Below are positions 5,854-8,728 of a stretch of 8,728 nucleotides of DNA, piece by piece (the first letter of the stretch is position 1; every line of letters begins with the position of its first letter). Location of the stretch: contig JAITBO010000380.1 in assembly GCA_031283505.1 (NCBI GenBank), forward strand, positions 1-8,728, written 5' to 3'. Position numbers and translations under genes: made by a program. The DNA comes from Treponema sp. (GTDB lineage Bacteria; Spirochaetota; Spirochaetia; Treponematales; Breznakiellaceae). The notes beneath the pieces are model-generated. The model ran no database searches and had not been told where the DNA came from. It saw nothing but the letters and a program-made list of their open reading frames with translations.

Positions 5854-7488
5854 TTATGTCCCGAGATTGAAAATATCATAGGGGTCTTCTCCCAGGCGGC
5901 GGTGCTGGACCGCTTCCAGAATATGGGCGGTTGTCATAAAGTCCTTCCCTTCCAGATCGGCAATGGTGCGTCCCACCCGGAGTATGCCGTGGAATGCCCG
6001 GCCCGACAGATTCAGTTTTTCCAGAGCCAAATGAAAGGCGTTTTGGGCTTCCCTGGTCAGGACGCAGTATTTTTCTGTCATTCCCGTTGTCATCCGGGCG
6101 TTGCGGCGTACACCTGTTCCTTTGAAGCGTTCCCGCTGGATTTCCACCGCTCGGCTGACCCGGCGGGCTACGGTTTCGCCGGATTCCTCCCGTCCGCCGG
6201 TCAGTTCCGCCGGGCCGGGAGGTATAACCACGGTCCGCAGTTCCACCCGATCCAGCAGGGCTCCGGAAAACTTCCGCCAGTACCGGTGTATTTCTTCGGG
6301 AGTACAGAAACAGCCCGAATAAGAAAGCGGCGTTTCCGACGGATTTGATCCCGGTCCCTCCGTCCGGGGGCGGACACCCAGTCTGCCGCAGGGACAGGCG
6401 TTGGCGGCCATGATCAACTGAAAATCTGCCGGCAGCGGGACGGGCCCTTCCGCCCTGGAAATGGTAATCACCCGGTCTTCCAGAGGTTCCCGCAGGGCCT
6501 GGAGTACATTGGCCCTGAATTCCGGGGCCTCGTCCAGGAACAGAACCCCAAAGTTGGCCAGGCTGATCTCTCCGGGCCGCACGGTTTTGCCGCCTCCAAG
6601 AATACCCTCCGGGGTGGCGGAATGATGGGGTGAGCGGAAAGGAGGTCGGGTGATGAGGCCCCCTTCCAGTTGACCGGCCAGGCTGTGCAGACGGGTCACC
6701 TCCACCGCTTCCCAGGTTTCCAGGGACGCCATAATCGAAGGCATACGCCGGGCAAGCATGGTCTTTCCCCCGCCGGGAGGGCCGAAGGCCAGCAAGTTGT
6801 GTCCGCCGGCGGCGGCGATTTCCAGGGCTCTCTTGTACCGGCCCTGTCCCTTGACCTCGGCAAAGTCGCCGAAGATCGCGGCAGGCGGAACCGGCGTCCG
6901 GGTCTGCTCCAAAGAGGGCCCGTCCGGGGAGAATGAGCCGGTTTGGGAAAGAACCTTGAAGGCGCGGACAGCCTCGTCCAGGGTGGCGGCGGCGGCATAA
7001 CGGCCCTCCGAAAGGATAGCCGCTTCCCGGGCATTTTCCACCGGAACGATAAAGTTCCGTATCCCGGCACGGAGAGCCGACGCTGCGGCGGCAAGGGCCC
7101 CCCGGACCGGTCTGAGCCTGCCGGAAAGTTCCAGTTCCCCAAGGATCATCACATTCACCGGGAAAGAAGGGACTTCCTGTCCGGTCACTCCGTCCGCCTC
7201 CGGGGAGGGGATAAGTCCGGCGGCGGCCATCACCGCCAGGGCAATAGGAAGGTCCAGGGAAGCGCCGTCCTTTCGTACCCCGGCGGGCGCCAGGTTGATA
7301 AGGACCCGGTCCTGGGGAAAGGCATACCCCGAATTCCTAAAGGCTACCCGCACCCGTTCTCTGGCCTCCCGCACCGCCCCTTCCGCAAGGCCGGTGATGT
7401 CTATACCCGGTATTCCCCGGCGTATATCCGCTTCGACCCGGATAATGATTCCATCGGCCCCGTAAGGCGCATAAGCCATTACATACAT
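5854..7488 (-). CDS. comM: YifB/ComM-family AAA+ ATPase (Mg-chelatase-like)
   Basis: A 544-residue protein with the full family architecture. An N-terminal ChlI/Lon-like domain (about 1-175; GLAEGAVREARERV and LDLPIALAVMAAAG are family hallmarks) is followed by an AAA+ domain with Walker A GPPGGGKT (236-243) and Walker B VLFLDE (315-320). A four-cysteine cluster (C365, C367, C393, C395; ANACPCG and GCFC) precedes the LLDRVEL sensor segment, and the Mg_chelatase_C helical end (RAFHGILRVGRTIADLEG) closes the protein. In competent bacteria ComM is a hexameric DNA helicase that promotes branch migration of incoming DNA during transformation. In other lineages the role is unknown, and the Mg-chelatase name is misleading. 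Length is slightly over the usual ~510, with inserts near 95-108 and 372-388. Start ATG 7488 has TGAGG 7 nt upstream. The orthologue call is by family; function here is inferred. Confidence 0.92.
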   Translation of the reverse strand: MYVMAYAPYGADGIIIRVEADIRRGIPGIDITGLAEGAVREARERVRVAFRNSGYAFPQDRVLINLAPAGVRKDGASLDLPIALAVMAAAGLIPSPEADGVTGQEVPSFPVNVMILGELELSGRLRPVRGALAAAASALRAGIRNFIVPVENAREAAILSEGRYAAAATLDEAVRAFKVLSQTGSFSPDGPSLEQTRTPVPPAAIFGDFAEVKGQGRYKRALEIAAAGGHNLLAFGPPGGGKTMLARRMPSIMASLETWEAVEVTRLHSLAGQLEGGLITRPPFRSPHHSATPEGILGGGKTVRPGEISLANFGVLFLDEAPEFRANVLQALREPLEDRVITISRAEGPVPLPADFQLIMAANACPCGRLGVRPRTEGPGSNPSETPLSYSGCFCTPEEIHRYWRKFSGALLDRVELRTVVIPPGPAELTGGREESGETVARRVSRAVEIQRERFKGTGVRRNARMTTGMTEKYCVLTREAQNAFHLALEKLNLSGRAFHGILRVGRTIADLEGKDFMTTAHILEAVQHRRLGEDPYDIFNLGT

Positions 7489-7544
7489 ACTGTTACCTCA
7501 GAAATATATATGGAGCGATACTGCACGACGCTTTAACAGAAAAG

Positions 7545-7592
7545 CAAAAAAATGAAAAAAGGGGAGGGCACGGAATTTTTGTTACAAAATTC
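7545..7592 (-). terminator. Weak candidate terminator or hairpin between two minus-strand genes
   Basis: After the glycosylase-like gene's stop, the minus strand has an AT-rich hairpin (7592-7585 with 7581-7573, one bulge). About 12 nt later come two T runs (7560-7555 and 7552-7546). Hairpin and T tracts are not adjacent, so this may be only a partial terminator. The rest of the 147-nt spacer shows no clear promoter for the YifB/ComM gene. Confidence 0.25.
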
Positions 7593-7635
7593 GGATTCTT
7601 CCGCAGATTTCGTCGTATTCCGGTTCGGTCCCCGC

Positions 7636-8379
7636 TCAGTTCCCCAGTATCCTTTCCCGGTATGCCGTGCCGATACGGATCAGCGTCTCTCCTGCGTTCT
7701 CCCCCGGCAGGATTTTCTGGTGGAAGTCTATGGTAAACTGATTCATGGAAAAATGGCGGTAAAAAAACAATTCTGTTTTGCGTTTGGGATGGCGTTTATA
7801 CCAGGAACGTATGGTGTCGGTGTAGGTTTCAAAGACGCCGCCGGTACGCATTTCGGAATAACCGGTGATCCAAACCGGAATGGGGGCCAGGGCCTCGTGA
7901 AATGCGGACAACAGGCGGGCCATGACTTCCTGAGAGGAGACAATGGCTTCGGCTATTGTTCCTCCACCAAGACGTCGAAGTTCCGCCAGTTCCGCTGTCC
8001 GGGGGGTGTGAATGGGGGTTTTGTTCAGGATAAGTACGTTTTTACGGAAGTCTATGTCCAGAGCGGGGTTTTCCCGGAAGAACTTTTCCGCTAATTTACC
8101 CGCCGGCCCTACCAGATAGCGTCGGTTTTCCGCAGCTTGCTCACGGCGGCCAGGGTTGTCCGCCACAAGGATAAGCCTAATATCGCCGTCCGGGGTAACC
8201 TCGTCCAGAGCTTCGTTGTAAACAATGGGGGTCTCCACTGTGTAAGCCGGCCCTGTGCGGCGGTTTACCAGATGTTGCTGGAAAACGCCCAGATCAGGAA
8301 GGTTTCGCCGTAAATCTTCAATCCACGCCCTATACCTTTCCCGTACTGCGGAAAATGATACCCATGCTCTTTTATTCAT
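7636..8379 (-). CDS. Uracil-DNA glycosylase superfamily-like protein
   Basis: A 247-residue cytosolic protein. The segment VADNPGRREQ (72-81) followed by LVGPAG (89-94) resembles the active-site motif of family 4/5 uracil-DNA glycosylases (GEAPG..E, then FVG.AG), and HFSMNQF (209-215) stands where the second catalytic motif with its His is expected. NKTPIHT (119-125) matches the middle beta-strand/Asn region. There is no cysteine at all, so the 4Fe-4S cluster of families 4 and 5 cannot be present. The Asp/Asn-Pro at 74-76 differs from the canonical catalytic residues. It may be a divergent glycosylase acting on another damaged base, or a non-enzymatic relative. The start has AAGG 6 nt upstream. 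It is upstream of, and on the same strand as, the YifB/ComM gene. Confidence 0.6.
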   Translation of the reverse strand: MNKRAWVSFSAVRERYRAWIEDLRRNLPDLGVFQQHLVNRRTGPAYTVETPIVYNEALDEVTPDGDIRLILVADNPGRREQAAENRRYLVGPAGKLAEKFFRENPALDIDFRKNVLILNKTPIHTPRTAELAELRRLGGGTIAEAIVSSQEVMARLLSAFHEALAPIPVWITGYSEMRTGGVFETYTDTIRSWYKRHPKRKTELFFYRHFSMNQFTIDFHQKILPGENAGETLIRIGTAYRERILGN

Positions 8380-8625
8380 AATTTGCCTTAATTTGCAAAC
8401 AACCGCGATTCATCTCTTAATCTTCAATCGACAACCTTCAGCAACCTTATCCTGAAGCTCCCCCACAAACCGTCAAGGAGGTTCAAAGCAGAGGCGCGCT
8501 GCCGGTATGGACCCGCCTGTGCATTCAATTCGATTTAAGGTACTTTATTTGCGGTTATATCTCAAATGTTTGAAATAAATTTGCCGATAAACAAGCTATA
8601 TCATTCAGGGAGGATATTAACACTT
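8380..8625. other. Divergent intergenic spacer, no gene seen
   Basis: This 246-nt AT-rich spacer must hold the promoters for the leftward glycosylase-like gene and the rightward secreted protein. I see only weak matches: TTTAAG-16-TATATC before the + gene, and TTGACG with a distant GATAAG before the - gene. A direct repeat AATTTGC (8380-8386 and 8390-8396) overlaps the ribosome-binding region of the minus gene, and CTTCAG/CTGAAG (8436-8441, 8452-8457) could form a small hairpin. None is strong. Confidence 0.35.
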
Positions 8626-8728
8626 TTGCGGAGAGGATCAAAGGGATTTCTTCCGTTTTTTTTATTTTTTACGTTAATTCAAGCCCTTGTTTTCGCCCAA
8701 ACCGGGGAGGAAGAAAATTCTATCCCTA
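8626..8728 (+). CDS. Start of a secreted protein, cut by the window end
   Basis: Only the first 34 codons are visible. They form a typical signal peptide: basic n-region (LRRGSKG), a Phe/Leu-rich core at residues 8-22 and a predicted cleavage after VFA (24) before Gln25. An acidic mature start (TGEEEN) follows, similar to the mature start of the 201-989 protein (QEEEDGG). I chose TTG 8626 because AGGGAGG (8607-8613) lies 12 nt upstream and it gives a normal-length signal peptide. An upstream in-frame ATG at 8566 would add 20 residues and has no good ribosome-binding site. The protein is exported across the inner membrane; its family cannot be told from this fragment. Confidence 0.6.
   Translation, partial: MRRGSKGFLPFFLFFTLIQALVFAQTGEEENSIP

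Noticed and set aside
5902..6348. Open frame on the + strand opposite the YifB/ComM gene
   Set aside because: The translation has no recognisable motif and it lies fully antisense to a well-supported AAA+ protein.
6943..7536. 197-codon + strand frame overlapping the YifB/ComM start
   Set aside because: Gly/Arg-rich antisense shadow with no ribosome-binding site or domain.
7552..8094. 180-codon + strand frame with an AAAAAAATG start
   Set aside because: It is antisense to the glycosylase-like gene, whose frame carries ordered family motifs; the purine-rich stretch is part of a spacer and the frame lacks any domain.
8505..8576. Small + strand ORF (23 codons) in the right spacer
   Set aside because: No ribosome-binding site, no recognisable feature, and it overlaps the likely promoter of the secreted protein.

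Overview
The window looks like a stretch of a spirochaete chromosome, most likely a Treponema-like organism. This is inferred from style: a Gram-negative outer-membrane beta-barrel protein, two signal peptides cleaved before Gln (VPA-Q and VFA-Q), moderate GC in genes and AT-rich spacers. No phylogenetic marker gene is present, so the assignment is tentative.

Layout. 1-200: a left-edge stretch with no supportable gene, a clean rho-independent terminator on the + strand (81-106), and two hairpins downstream of the next gene. 201-989 (-): a secreted, probably outer-membrane, beta-barrel protein of unknown function with a good sigma70-type promoter. 990-1407: a divergent regulatory region holding two strong promoters pointing away from each other, with a 140-bp hairpin-rich, MITE-like element between them. 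1408-5672 (+): a three-gene operon with overlapping ends, ABC transporter half / SAM-dependent methyltransferase / ABC transporter half. 5673-5853: a short spacer of nested inverted repeats between convergent genes. 5854-7488 (-): a YifB/ComM-family AAA+ ATPase. 7636-8379 (-): a uracil-DNA-glycosylase-superfamily-like protein without cysteines. 8380-8625: a promoter-sized spacer. 8626-8728 (+): the first 34 codons of a secreted protein that runs off the right end.

The most unusual region is the ABC-methyltransferase-ABC operon. Both ABC halves have complete nucleotide-binding motifs, so they probably form a heterodimer with two working ATP sites, and their style recalls the YbtPQ/IrtAB group of exporter-fold transporters linked to metallophores. 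The methyltransferase gene sits between two copies of one junction sequence. The last codons of ABC half 1 and of the methyltransferase encode the same tail (EQY..., then LTQKE..., ending in V). The following ribosome-binding site and the first codons of the next gene (xTG TTT AAC) are also shared at identical spacing. This is direct evidence that a methyltransferase cassette was placed between two formerly adjacent transporter genes with the coupling junction duplicated.

The two minus-strand genes at the right (glycosylase-like protein, then YifB/ComM) are both DNA-processing proteins in one direction. They are separated by 147 bp and may or may not share a transcript.
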